64,000 nucleotides of DNA from CAYRJD01 sp965247395 (GTDB lineage Bacteria; Actinomycetota; Acidimicrobiia; Acidimicrobiales; Poriferisodalaceae), in NCBI GenBank assembly GCA_965247395.1, contig OZ252012.1, positions 62,001-126,000 of the forward strand, written 5' to 3'. This document shows, in pieces, positions 55,550 through 62,884 of this stretch; position 1 is the stretch's first letter; each line of letters begins with the position of its first letter. The position numbers were made by a program, and so were the translations under genes. The notes under the pieces were generated by a model. The model was given only the letters and a program-made list of their open reading frames with translations, was not told where the DNA came from and ran no database searches.

Positions 55550-55588
55550 AGTGCAAGCCCAGTTAGTGCAAGCCCAGTTAGTGCAAGC
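55550..55588 (+). repeat. 15-bp tandem repeat upstream of ribD
   Basis: Two exact units, 55550-55564 and 55565-55579 (agtgcaagcccagtt), are followed by a 9-base partial copy. They lie 30-68 bases before the ribD ATG. No FMN riboswitch core was found in this spacer. Confidence 0.8.
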
Positions 55589-55617
55589 AACGCGTATTAA
55601 ACGATGAAGATATTCCG

Positions 55618-56739
55618 ATGAGCAGCAAAGAAGCATCCACCGGAACCGGATTCTCCAACGGGCCCGCTGCTGGCCCCCCTGTCGATTTGCCTGATGACGA
55701 CCGGGCTGCAATGCAGCTAGCTATAGAGGCTGGCGCAGCGGTGCGCGGTTCCACCGCTCCGAATCCGTGGGTAGGGGCAGTGCTGACCACCTCGGACGGG
55801 CAGCGATTCACTGGCGCTACCGAATCACCACCTGGTCGGCATGCAGAAATAGTTGCACTTGACGCTGCTAAAGCAGCCGGGGTAAGCACCAGCGACGCTG
55901 TGTTGCACGTCACACTTGAGCCGTGTTGTCATTCCGGCCGAACCCCACCGTGTACGGACGCCATCATCACTGCTGGCATTAAGCGGGTGGTGGTGGGTGT
56001 TTCGGATCCAGACCCATCCGTGGTAAGCGGTGGCGTGGTGGGTGGAGGCATAAGCGCCTTGCGTGAAGCCGGCATAACGGTGGAAGGTCCAGTGGTGGAA
56101 GACCCGGCTAGTTCAAACGAGATAGCGACCGAGGTAGCGAAGCAGCTAGCTCCTTATCTGCATCAGCGACGCACCGGTCTGCCGTGGGTGGTGCTGAAAC
56201 TCGCTGCTACCGCTGATGGTCGTACCGCCGCACCCGACACCAGCTCGCAATGGATTACCGGCGAGCAGGCCCGCACTGATGCCCATCGCCTTAGAGCGCG
56301 CTGTGACGCGGTGCTAGTTGGAGCTGGCACCGTGCGCGCAGATAATCCGTCTTTGACGGTTCGCCACTGCGAAGGCACTGACCCGCGGCGGGTAGTGCTG
56401 GGTCGTGCACCATCCGATGCGGCGATCCATCCTTGCTGGGAGGTGTCTGGATCGCCCGCAGAAGTGCTCGCTGAGCTAGGCGGTAAGGGCGTGATCGAAT
56501 TGCTAATCGAAGGCGGTGCGGAGGTGGCTGCGGCGTTTCACGGGGCAGGATTAGTGAACGAATACGTCTTATACCTAGCGCCCGCACTGATGGGTGGAGA
56601 TGACGGGCGGCCTATGTTTGCTGGCTCTGGGGCGCCCACGATTGAGCAGCTGTGGCGAGGGGAAATTGCCGATGTCGTTCAACTTGGAGGCGATCTCCGC
56701 ATAACCTTGAATCCAGTTCCGCCAGCGGCTACTCCCTAG
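55618..56739 (+). CDS. ribD: bifunctional riboflavin deaminase-reductase
   Basis: A 373-residue enzyme performing the second and third steps of riboflavin synthesis. The deaminase zinc ligands are HAEIVALDAA and LEPCCHSGRTPPCTDAII, with PNPWVGAVL before them. The reductase half has VVLKLAATADGRTAAPDTSSQWITG and LLIEGGAEVAAAF. The N-terminal 25 residues are unconserved. It starts the ribD-ribE-ribBA set, with ribE 57 bp downstream. Confidence 0.95.
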   Translation: MSSKEASTGTGFSNGPAAGPPVDLPDDDRAAMQLAIEAGAAVRGSTAPNPWVGAVLTTSDGQRFTGATESPPGRHAEIVALDAAKAAGVSTSDAVLHVTLEPCCHSGRTPPCTDAIITAGIKRVVVGVSDPDPSVVSGGVVGGGISALREAGITVEGPVVEDPASSNEIATEVAKQLAPYLHQRRTGLPWVVLKLAATADGRTAAPDTSSQWITGEQARTDAHRLRARCDAVLVGAGTVRADNPSLTVRHCEGTDPRRVVLGRAPSDAAIHPCWEVSGSPAEVLAELGGKGVIELLIEGGAEVAAAFHGAGLVNEYVLYLAPALMGGDDGRPMFAGSGAPTIEQLWRGEIADVVQLGGDLRITLNPVPPAATP

Positions 56740-56796
56740 ATCCCTAGACCCCACTAGGTACCTAGCAAATTCACCACCAGTTAGAGGTTGAGCCCG

Positions 56797-57444
56797 ATGT
56801 TTACAGGCCTGATTGAAGAGCGGGGTCACCTAGTTGGACGCTCAGGTGACCGGTTTCGGTTCGCTGCTGAGCTAATTCTCCAAGACATCAAGATTGACGA
56901 TTCGATAGCGGTCAACGGCTGCTGTCTCACCGTGGTTGATATGGGCACCGACACTGGTAACGGCACTGGCACCGACACGGATCAGGGCTGGTGGGAAGCC
57001 GATGTGTCCGATGAAACCCTGTTGCGCACCACTCTGGGTGAACTGCAATCCGATGATCCGGTGAACTTGGAACGAGCCATGCGGTATGCCGATCGCATTG
57101 GCGGACATCTGGTGCAAGGCCACATAGACGGCGTGGGAACGATTCAGCAGCCGGGTCCCGATCTGCGCGTTGAACTGCCTACTACTTCAGCCGATAACGG
57201 CGGCATTGAGCGGTATCTGGTGGAGAAGGGCTCGATCACCGTTGATGGTGTGAGCCTGACCTGTTTCGATGTGACCGAAGGTGCATTCAGCGTCGCCTTA
57301 ATTCCGCACACTATGACCCTCACCAACCTCGGCACTCGACGCATTGGCGACAAGGTAAACCTGGAAGTTGATCTAATGGCCAAATACGTGGAGCGGCTGA
57401 TTGCGCCGCTAGCTCAGGGCAATAACGAGCGGGTAAAGGTGTAG
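56797..57444 (+). CDS. ribE: riboflavin synthase alpha chain
   Basis: A 215-residue protein of two lumazine-synthase-product binding repeats. MFTGLIEERGHLV opens repeat 1 with DSIAVNGCCLTVV, and KGSITVDGVSLTCFDV marks repeat 2. ATG 56797 is chosen because it begins the invariant MFTGLIEE and AGAGG lies nine bases upstream; TTG 56788 is in frame. A 14-16 residue Gly/Thr/Asp insertion (MGTDTGNGTGTDTDQG), coded by short repeats at 56941-56989, separates TVVD from WWEADVSDETL. The enzyme dismutates 6,7-dimethyl-8-ribityllumazine. Confidence 0.95.
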   Translation: MFTGLIEERGHLVGRSGDRFRFAAELILQDIKIDDSIAVNGCCLTVVDMGTDTGNGTGTDTDQGWWEADVSDETLLRTTLGELQSDDPVNLERAMRYADRIGGHLVQGHIDGVGTIQQPGPDLRVELPTTSADNGGIERYLVEKGSITVDGVSLTCFDVTEGAFSVALIPHTMTLTNLGTRRIGDKVNLEVDLMAKYVERLIAPLAQGNNERVKV

Positions 57445-57448
57445 CTCA

Positions 57449-58765
57449 ATGACGACTAAAGAATCTCCGTTTAACCCGATAAGCGACGCGATAGAAGCCA
57501 TTAGCAGAGGAGAGATCGTCGTCGTGGTTGATGACGAAGATCGTGAGAACGAGGGCGATCTGATCATGGCCGCTCAATTCGCTACGCCCGAAAAGCTTGC
57601 TTTCTTTGTGCGTTACACCTCCGGAGTTATCTGCGCACCGATGATGAGCGAGCGACTGGACGAGCTCGCATTACCGCTGATGGTCAGTGTCAATACCGAA
57701 CCAATGCGCACCGCCTACACCATCACCGTTGACGCGGCCGAGGGCACCTCCACCGGGATCTCTGCGGCCGATCGCGCACGCACCTTGAACTTGCTGGCAA
57801 AACCGGACAGCATGCCCAACGACTTCGTGCGACCAGGGCATGTCTTGCCGCTGAGCTATCGACGTGGGGGAGTGCTAAAACGCGCCGGCCACACCGAAGC
57901 CAGTGTTGATCTGGCTCGTTTGGCAGGCCTTGAACCGGCGGGTGTGCTGTCCGAGGTAGTCAATGACGACGGTTCCATGGCGCGGCTGCCGCAGCTGATT
58001 GAGTTCTGCAAGCAGCACGAGCTGGTGCTGGTGTCTATCGCCGATCTTGTGCGTTATCGCCGTGCCAACGAGCGACTGGTTGATCCGATTTCTACGGCTC
58101 GCATCCCCACCAAATTTGGAGAGTTCACCGGCCACGTCTTCAGAGATTTTGACGACACCGAGCATCTGGCGTTGGTTTGCGGCCAGCTGATGGGGGCAGA
58201 GCCGGTATTGGTGCGAGTGCACAGCGAGTGCCTCACCGGTGACATTTTGGGATCAACCCGCTGCGATTGCGGTACGCAGCTTGAAGCTGCGTTGTCAGCC
58301 ATAGCGACCGAAGGTATTGGCGTGTTGGTTTATCTGCGTGGCCATGAGGGTCGAGGCATCGGCATCGGCCACAAGCTGGCCGCCTACGCGTTGCAAGACG
58401 AAGGGCGAGACACCGTTGACGCCAACACCGATCTGGGTCTGCCGGTGGATAGTCGCGAGTACGGAATCGGTGCGCAGATATTGGTTGAGTTGGGTGTCAC
58501 CAAGATGAGGCTGATTACCAATAACCCGGCCAAGCTGGGTGGGTTAGAGGGTTACGGGCTCGACATCGTTGAGCGTGTGTCGATGATGCCGCAGACCACG
58601 CACGACAACCTTCGCTACCTGCGCACTAAACAGAACCGCATGGGGCACCTGTTGAACCTTGATGCGGAAAACGATGCTGATATTGATATCGGCATGGTGG
58701 ATGTTGATATGGCCGACTTGGACCCGGACGCGGAAGTAGTAGCCGACAAACCTTCGGCTGGCTAG
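57449..58765 (+). CDS. ribBA: bifunctional DHBP synthase / GTP cyclohydrolase II
   Basis: A 438-residue protein. The DHBP synthase half has VVVVDDEDRENEGDLIMAA, and the GTP cyclohydrolase II half has RVHSECLTGDILGSTRCDCG with the zinc cysteines and YLRGHEGRGIGIGHKL. It starts 4 bp after ribE. The last 35 residues are an Asp-rich repeat-like tail (DIDIGMVDVDMADLDPD). The final codons and the stop lie in a strong hairpin (58748-58779). ribH does not follow, as it often does in this operon. Confidence 0.96.
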   Translation: MTTKESPFNPISDAIEAISRGEIVVVVDDEDRENEGDLIMAAQFATPEKLAFFVRYTSGVICAPMMSERLDELALPLMVSVNTEPMRTAYTITVDAAEGTSTGISAADRARTLNLLAKPDSMPNDFVRPGHVLPLSYRRGGVLKRAGHTEASVDLARLAGLEPAGVLSEVVNDDGSMARLPQLIEFCKQHELVLVSIADLVRYRRANERLVDPISTARIPTKFGEFTGHVFRDFDDTEHLALVCGQLMGAEPVLVRVHSECLTGDILGSTRCDCGTQLEAALSAIATEGIGVLVYLRGHEGRGIGIGHKLAAYALQDEGRDTVDANTDLGLPVDSREYGIGAQILVELGVTKMRLITNNPAKLGGLEGYGLDIVERVSMMPQTTHDNLRYLRTKQNRMGHLLNLDAENDADIDIGMVDVDMADLDPDAEVVADKPSAG

Positions 58766-58779
58766 CTAGCCGAAGGTTT
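58748..58779. terminator. bidirectional terminator-like hairpin between ribBA and hisG
   Basis: Arms 58748-58759 (AAACCTTCGGCT) and 58768-58779 (AGCCGAAGGTTT) form a perfect 12-bp stem around an 8-base loop that contains the ribBA TAG stop. It ends one base before the hisG stop region at 58781, so it can serve both convergent genes. No U-run follows directly on either strand, so it may need Rho or act as a barrier or stabiliser. Confidence 0.6.
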
Positions 58780-58780
58780 A

Positions 58781-59656
58781 CTACGGAACGATTTTTGATA
58801 TCGGCAGTTCGATGATGTCCGTCGCCCCTAGCTCGCGCAGGCGCGGTATCAGCACATTGATCTGATCCTTTGGAACCACGGTTTCAACGGCGTAGGAATC
58901 GCCGCCCCAAAGTTCATTCACCGTTGGCGACTTCATTGAGGGCAGTAGTTCAATGATCGCATCAAGATCTGGCTTGGCCACGTTTAGCTTCATCAGCACC
59001 CGCCCGCGGGCATCAAGCACGCCGTCAAGCAGGGTTTTGATTTGCGTCATGGCGCGGTTTTTGTCGGCATCGTTGTACGAAGCAGGGTTTGCAAACAACT
59101 CGGTGTAGCTCACCATGATTTCGTCGATAATGCGCAGCCCCGCAGCGTGCAGCGCACGCCCAGTTTCGGTCAGGTCAACTACCGCGTCAACAATGTCTGG
59201 CGCCTTTGCCTCGGTGGCACCATAACTCAACCGAATATCGGCTTCCACGCCGTGCTTGGCAAAGTGGCGTTCAGTCAGCTTGGGATACTCGCTTGAAATC
59301 CGCACACCCTGCGGTAAATCGGTCAGGCACTGGAACGGGCTGTCGGCAGGCACTGCCACAACAATCTTGACTGGGTTTGAAGTGGCCTTTGAATAGCGCA
59401 ACTCGCCGAGCGACACCACCTCGCTGTCTGTTTCTTCCACCCAGTCGCGACCGGCAATCCCCAGGTCGAACAGTCCTTCAGCGACATAGCTCGGAATTTC
59501 CTGCGGACGCAATATCCGAACGTCATCGATGCGCGGATCGTTGATGGTGGCTCGATAGGCCACTTCTGAGCTGCGTTTAACGGTTAAATCCGCTTGCTCG
59601 AATAGTTCCATGGTGGCTCGCTCTAGCGAGCCTTTCGGGAGAACGATTTTCAGCAC
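58781..59656 (-). CDS. hisG: ATP phosphoribosyltransferase, long form
   Basis: A 291-residue enzyme catalysing the first step of histidine synthesis. The catalytic domain has LKIVLPKGSLE, RILRPQEIPSYVAEGLFDLG, GRDWVEE and a PRPP-binding DIVDAVVDLTETG. The C-terminal regulatory domain (about 210-291) ends in ELGATDIIELPISKIVP, so feedback inhibition by histidine is expected. I place the start at GTG 59656, which gives the canonical MLKIVLPKG and lies 4 bases past the upstream gene's stop. ORF starts at 59689 or 59710 would add unconserved residues overlapping that gene. No other his gene is in the window. Confidence 0.93.
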   Translation of the reverse strand: MLKIVLPKGSLERATMELFEQADLTVKRSSEVAYRATINDPRIDDVRILRPQEIPSYVAEGLFDLGIAGRDWVEETDSEVVSLGELRYSKATSNPVKIVVAVPADSPFQCLTDLPQGVRISSEYPKLTERHFAKHGVEADIRLSYGATEAKAPDIVDAVVDLTETGRALHAAGLRIIDEIMVSYTELFANPASYNDADKNRAMTQIKTLLDGVLDARGRVLMKLNVAKPDLDAIIELLPSMKSPTVNELWGGDSYAVETVVPKDQINVLIPRLRELGATDIIELPISKIVP

Positions 59657-59660
59657 CTGC

Positions 59661-60158
59661 TCAGGCCTCGTCCCCTGTGCTGGTTCCATTTTCTGAGCCG
59701 TCCCCGGCACCAGCTTCGGTTTGGGCAGCTACAAATGCCATTTGAATTTGTTGCAGCGCAGCGTTCAGCGCTTGATTGGATTCAGCGTCTAGTTGCTCGC
59801 CCAGGTTGTTTACAAGCAAGGCCATCGCGTCGATTGGCAGCCGCGCTTGATCAAACGCTGGCGGGTCGCGCTGTAGGTGCAGCAGGGCTAGCTCAAAGAA
59901 CCCGATGATGTGGTTTGCGACTACTTGTGACGATGGCACCGAAATCAGTTGTTCTTGTGCCTGGCGCATCTGCTCTTCCATCGCAGCGACCGTCTCTGTG
60001 TCAAGCTCTTCGTGGTCTGCGCCAGCTGCGTATTGCGCAGCGGTCTGATCAGGGCTAGCACCTGTGGCAGCACCCGGATTATTGGGGGTTTCGCCCGTAC
60101 CGGTTGTCGCGTCTTTCGGCACCTGGTGCTCGCCAGACGGTGTCCATAGCGTGCTCAT
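59661..60158 (-). CDS. small acidic DUF1844-like protein
   Basis: A 165-residue protein. The conserved-looking core is VVANHIIGFFELALLHLQRD and IDAMALLVNNLGEQLDAESN, followed by ALQQIQMAFVAAQ, resembling DUF1844 helices; the assignment is tentative. The N-terminus (about 1-55) and the C-terminal 15 residues are low-complexity (Gly/Thr/Asn/Ala). There is no signal peptide. GGGGGA lies 6 bases before the ATG. Its stop is 4 bp before the hisG start, so the two are coupled. Function is unknown. Confidence 0.7.
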   Translation of the reverse strand: MSTLWTPSGEHQVPKDATTGTGETPNNPGAATGASPDQTAAQYAAGADHEELDTETVAAMEEQMRQAQEQLISVPSSQVVANHIIGFFELALLHLQRDPPAFDQARLPIDAMALLVNNLGEQLDAESNQALNAALQQIQMAFVAAQTEAGAGDGSENGTSTGDEA

Positions 60159-60358
60159 GTAGCTTCCCCCACTTCTTTTTGTTGTGGCCAGGTTGATTCG
60201 ATATTGCGCAAACCCCCATTTGGCTATACCAAGTGAGGCGGCAGGTACCCGCTGGTAGCCTACGACTCAAATCAGATGTAGAGATATGCCGCATAGCGGA
60301 CGGCTATTGTCTGTAAAGCGCTCAGGCGCCCTTTGTGCGAAAGCTAGGAGACAATCTT

Positions 60359-60382
60359 TTGGGTAAGCGAGAACGGCCATAA
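60359..60382 (+). CDS. possible seven-codon leader ORF upstream of infC
   Basis: TTG 60359 follows AGGAG (60346-60350) at 8 bases and opens the frame MGKRERP, ending at TAA 60380-60382. The stop overlaps the ATA (60379-60381) proposed as the infC start (ATAA). This is the best ribosome site in the leader, so infC may be translated by termination-reinitiation. It is too short to judge by composition. Confidence 0.4.
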   Translation: MGKRERP

Positions 60383-61131
60383 CACGCGCAGATGCTGGCG
60401 ATGCCTTGATCAATGAAGAAATCGAGGCGGCAAAAGTCAGACTGGTAGCTCCAGATGGAGAGCAGGTAGGCATCAAGAGCGTGGATGAGGCGCTGGCAAT
60501 CGCCCGTGAGCTTGATTTGGATTTGGTGGAAGTTGCACCCGGCGCTAGCCCGCCGGTTTGCCGCATTATGGATTACGGCAAGTACAAGTACGAGGCTGCC
60601 CAACGCGCCAAAGAGTCGCGGCGTAAGTCGTCCCATTCGGGACTTAAAGAAATGAAGTACCGGCCCAAGATCGGTAGAGGCGACTTTGATACCAAGACAA
60701 TGAAGGTGCAGAGCTTTCTCACCGAGGGTCACAAGGTGAAGGTGACGATCATGTTCCGCGGCCGTGAGGTGTATCACCCAGAGTTGGGTCGTGAGATTCT
60801 TGAGCGGGTCGTTGAGTCCGTTATTGACGTCGGCAAGGTCGACCAGTTTCCTAAGTTGGACGGTCGCAACATGACGATGGTGCTGAGCCCTGATCGACAG
60901 TCCGGCCGCAAGAAACGCAGCTTGGCTGACATCAAGGCCGCGGCCGATGCCGAAGATGCCGCCGTGGAAAATGAAGATGCTGTGGCGAGCAATAGCGAAG
61001 CAGCGGGTTCTGACAATGCCGAAGACAAGGCTGCAAGCACAACCGAAGGTGCGATTAGCGACGCAAGCAGCGATAATGGCAGCCCTAGCAACGCTGAAGC
61101 GAACGCCGCTACCAAAGCCGCAACAAGTTAA
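60379..61131 (+). CDS. infC: translation initiation factor IF-3 (probable ATA start)
   Basis: The canonical region is INEEIEAAKVRLVAPDGEQVG, followed by LDLVEVAPGASPPVCRIMDYGKYKYE and the C-terminal KVTIMFRGREVYHPELGR. The first canonical start codon is TTG 60406 at the LINEEI position, which removes the usual short N-terminal lead. In-frame ATA 60379 gives (M)TRADAGDALINEEI and is preceded by a stop at 60364. infC characteristically starts at rare AUU/AUC/AUA codons for self-regulation. A 60-residue acidic tail (Ala/Glu/Asp/Ser/Asn) follows the IF-3 domain. It heads infC-rpmI-rplT. Confidence 0.92.
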   Translation: MTRADAGDALINEEIEAAKVRLVAPDGEQVGIKSVDEALAIARELDLDLVEVAPGASPPVCRIMDYGKYKYEAAQRAKESRRKSSHSGLKEMKYRPKIGRGDFDTKTMKVQSFLTEGHKVKVTIMFRGREVYHPELGREILERVVESVIDVGKVDQFPKLDGRNMTMVLSPDRQSGRKKRSLADIKAAADAEDAAVENEDAVASNSEAAGSDNAEDKAASTTEGAISDASSDNGSPSNAEANAATKAATS

Positions 61132-61196
61132 GTTCCGGCAACTTCGCAAACTGCTGACGCAATCAGCACGAAAACTCGGCCCATTGGGAGTTGTCC

Positions 61197-61391
61197 ATGC
61201 CAAAGATGAAGACCCACAGTGGTGCCAAGAAGCGTTTCAAGACAACCGGATCAGGCAAGCTTGTTCGCCGGCATCGCAATCGCAACCACATCCTTGAGAA
61301 GAAGTCGTCTCGCCGCAAGCGCCGCTTAGCGCTTGAAGGCACTGTCGACAAATCCGACACCAAACGCGTCAACAAGATGCTGGGTCGTTGA
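61197..61391 (+). CDS. rpmI: 50S ribosomal protein L35
   Basis: A 64-residue basic protein. MPKMKTHSGAKKRFKTTGSGK and HILEKKSSRRKRRLA are the family signature. ATG 61197 has GGGAG six bases upstream; TTG 61191 is in frame but not needed. It follows infC by 65 bp and precedes rplT, the universal IF3-L35-L20 order. Confidence 0.97.
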   Translation: MPKMKTHSGAKKRFKTTGSGKLVRRHRNRNHILEKKSSRRKRRLALEGTVDKSDTKRVNKMLGR

Positions 61392-61422
61392 ACGTAATTT
61401 CTAGAGAGCTTTAAGGTATCCA

Positions 61423-62046
61423 ATGGCCAGAATCAAGAGATCAGTACCTAGCCGCGCGCGACGCAAGGCCGTCTTGGCGCGTGCCAAGGGTTACTACGGC
61501 AACAAGAGTCGCTCATATAGAGCCGCTAATGAGCAGCTGCTGCACAGTGATCAGTACGCGTATCGCGATCGCCGAGCACGCAAAGGCGATTTTCGCCGGT
61601 TGTGGATTCAGCGCATCAACGCTGCTGCGCGCATTAACGGAACCACTTATTCGAGGCTGATAAATGACCTAGGCAGCGCTGGCATTACGGTAAATCGTCA
61701 GGTATTGGCTGATATTGCGGTTTCCGATCCGGCGGCTTTCACCGAACTGGTTAGGCAGGCGGCCGACCCCAGCAGTAGTGGTGCCAGCAGCAGCAAGACC
61801 GCTGTTAAGACCAAAACTGCTACCAAAACCAAGACCGCTACTAAAGCAACGCCAAAAGCGACTACAGCTACCAAAACCAAGACCGCTACTAAAGCAACGC
61901 CAAAAGCGACTACAGCTACAAAGACATCCGCAGCCGTTAAACCGGCGAGCAAGGCGACCGCCAGCAAGAAACCGGCTGCTAAACCAGTCGCGAGTAAGCC
62001 CACGTCCAAGTCGCCAGATAAAGCACCAGACAAAGCAACTGACTAA
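61423..62046 (+). CDS. rplT: 50S ribosomal protein L20 with a long lysine/alanine-rich tail
   Basis: Residues 1-118 are a normal L20 (MARIKRSVPSRARRKAVLARAKGYYG..., with RDRRARKGDFRRLWIQRIN). After about residue 120 comes an 85-residue extension of Lys/Thr/Ala/Pro resembling the histone-H1-like tails of some actinobacterial proteins. It includes a perfect 48-bp tandem repeat (61822-61917). The tail may bind rRNA or DNA. The end overlaps the start region of the downstream methyltransferase. Confidence 0.95.
   Translation: MARIKRSVPSRARRKAVLARAKGYYGNKSRSYRAANEQLLHSDQYAYRDRRARKGDFRRLWIQRINAAARINGTTYSRLINDLGSAGITVNRQVLADIAVSDPAAFTELVRQAADPSSSGASSSKTAVKTKTATKTKTATKATPKATTATKTKTATKATPKATTATKTSAAVKPASKATASKKPAAKPVASKPTSKSPDKAPDKATD
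61822..61917 (+). repeat. 48-bp tandem duplication inside rplT
   Basis: Units 61822-61869 and 61870-61917 are identical and code 16 residues each (TKTKTATKATPKATTA). The frame is kept on gain or loss of a unit. Confidence 0.95.
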
Positions 62047-62848
62047 AGCGGTTACAACAGCTTCACAGACTGCCCTCGCGCGCCTCGCGCGTTTGGTGCG
62101 TGATCGCAAGTACCGCGATAAGGCTCATCTCAGCGTTCTAGAAGGACCGCGCGCTCTTGATGGCGCTTTGGCATCCGGCGCACATGTGGAAGCGCTGTTT
62201 ACGCGCCCCGACAGGCTGACACGACACCTAGATGGCCGCGCTGGTCACCTATACGAAGGCCCGGTTTATGAGGTGCCAGCCGCCGAGCTTGACAGGTTGG
62301 CTGACGCGGTCAACCCGCAAGGCGTAATGGGAATAGTGAGATTCAGCGAAGCATCAGCAGCGCATCTGAGCTCGCAACCGCGAGTCGTGCTACTAGATGG
62401 ATTGCGAAACCCTGGCAACACCGGCGCCATCGCCCGCACAGCCACCGCCGCCGGTTTCACTGGCGTAGCGGCCACCACAGGCACAGCCGATGTGTTCAGC
62501 CCCAAATCCTTACGAGCAGCCGCAGGTCTAACGCTGGGCCTGAATGTGTGTCGCAATGTGGAAGCCAAAGACATTTTGGAAGAGCTTGGAGCAGCTGGTC
62601 ATCTACGTGTGCGGGCTGCGATTGAAGGCGACGTAACGATGGCTGAGCTGGCAAGGATGCTCCAGACCCAACAAAAGCCGTTGACTCTGGTCGCTGGCAA
62701 CGAGGCTGTAGGCATATCCGACCAGACAGTTAGAGGCACCGATCTGGCGGTATCCATTCCTATGCACTCACCCGTTGATTCACTAAACGTGGCGGTAGCA
62801 ATTGGTGTGCTGATGTATGCGCTTGCCAGCAGCGAAGGCCAGCAGTAA
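62039..62848 (+). CDS. TrmH/SpoU-family RNA 2'-O-methyltransferase (apparent CTG start)
   Basis: A 269-residue SPOUT methyltransferase as placed. The N-terminal substrate-binding region is LVRDRKYRDKAHLSVLEGPRAL. The knot has motif 1 VVLLDGLRNPGNTGAIARTA, motif 2 LTLVAGNEAVGIS and motif 3 VSIPMHSPVDSLNVAVA. Conserved residues begin before the first canonical start (TTG 62093/GTG 62096). The only candidate that keeps the usual N-terminus is CTG 62039, 8 bases inside the rplT end, in the context AAGCAACTG, as for fmt. The target nucleotide in rRNA or tRNA is unknown. Confidence 0.82.
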   Translation: MTKAVTTASQTALARLARLVRDRKYRDKAHLSVLEGPRALDGALASGAHVEALFTRPDRLTRHLDGRAGHLYEGPVYEVPAAELDRLADAVNPQGVMGIVRFSEASAAHLSSQPRVVLLDGLRNPGNTGAIARTATAAGFTGVAATTGTADVFSPKSLRAAAGLTLGLNVCRNVEAKDILEELGAAGHLRVRAAIEGDVTMAELARMLQTQQKPLTLVAGNEAVGISDQTVRGTDLAVSIPMHSPVDSLNVAVAIGVLMYALASSEGQQ

Positions 62849-62884
62849 GACCAGCAATGAAGCCTGCTGAAGTGCCGACACCTA

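Noticed and set aside
61715..62038. Large ORF extending the methyltransferase back through rplT
   Set aside because: The extra Arg/Pro/Leu-rich sequence is the out-of-frame reading of the rplT Lys/Ala tail; the methyltransferase domain starts near 62060.
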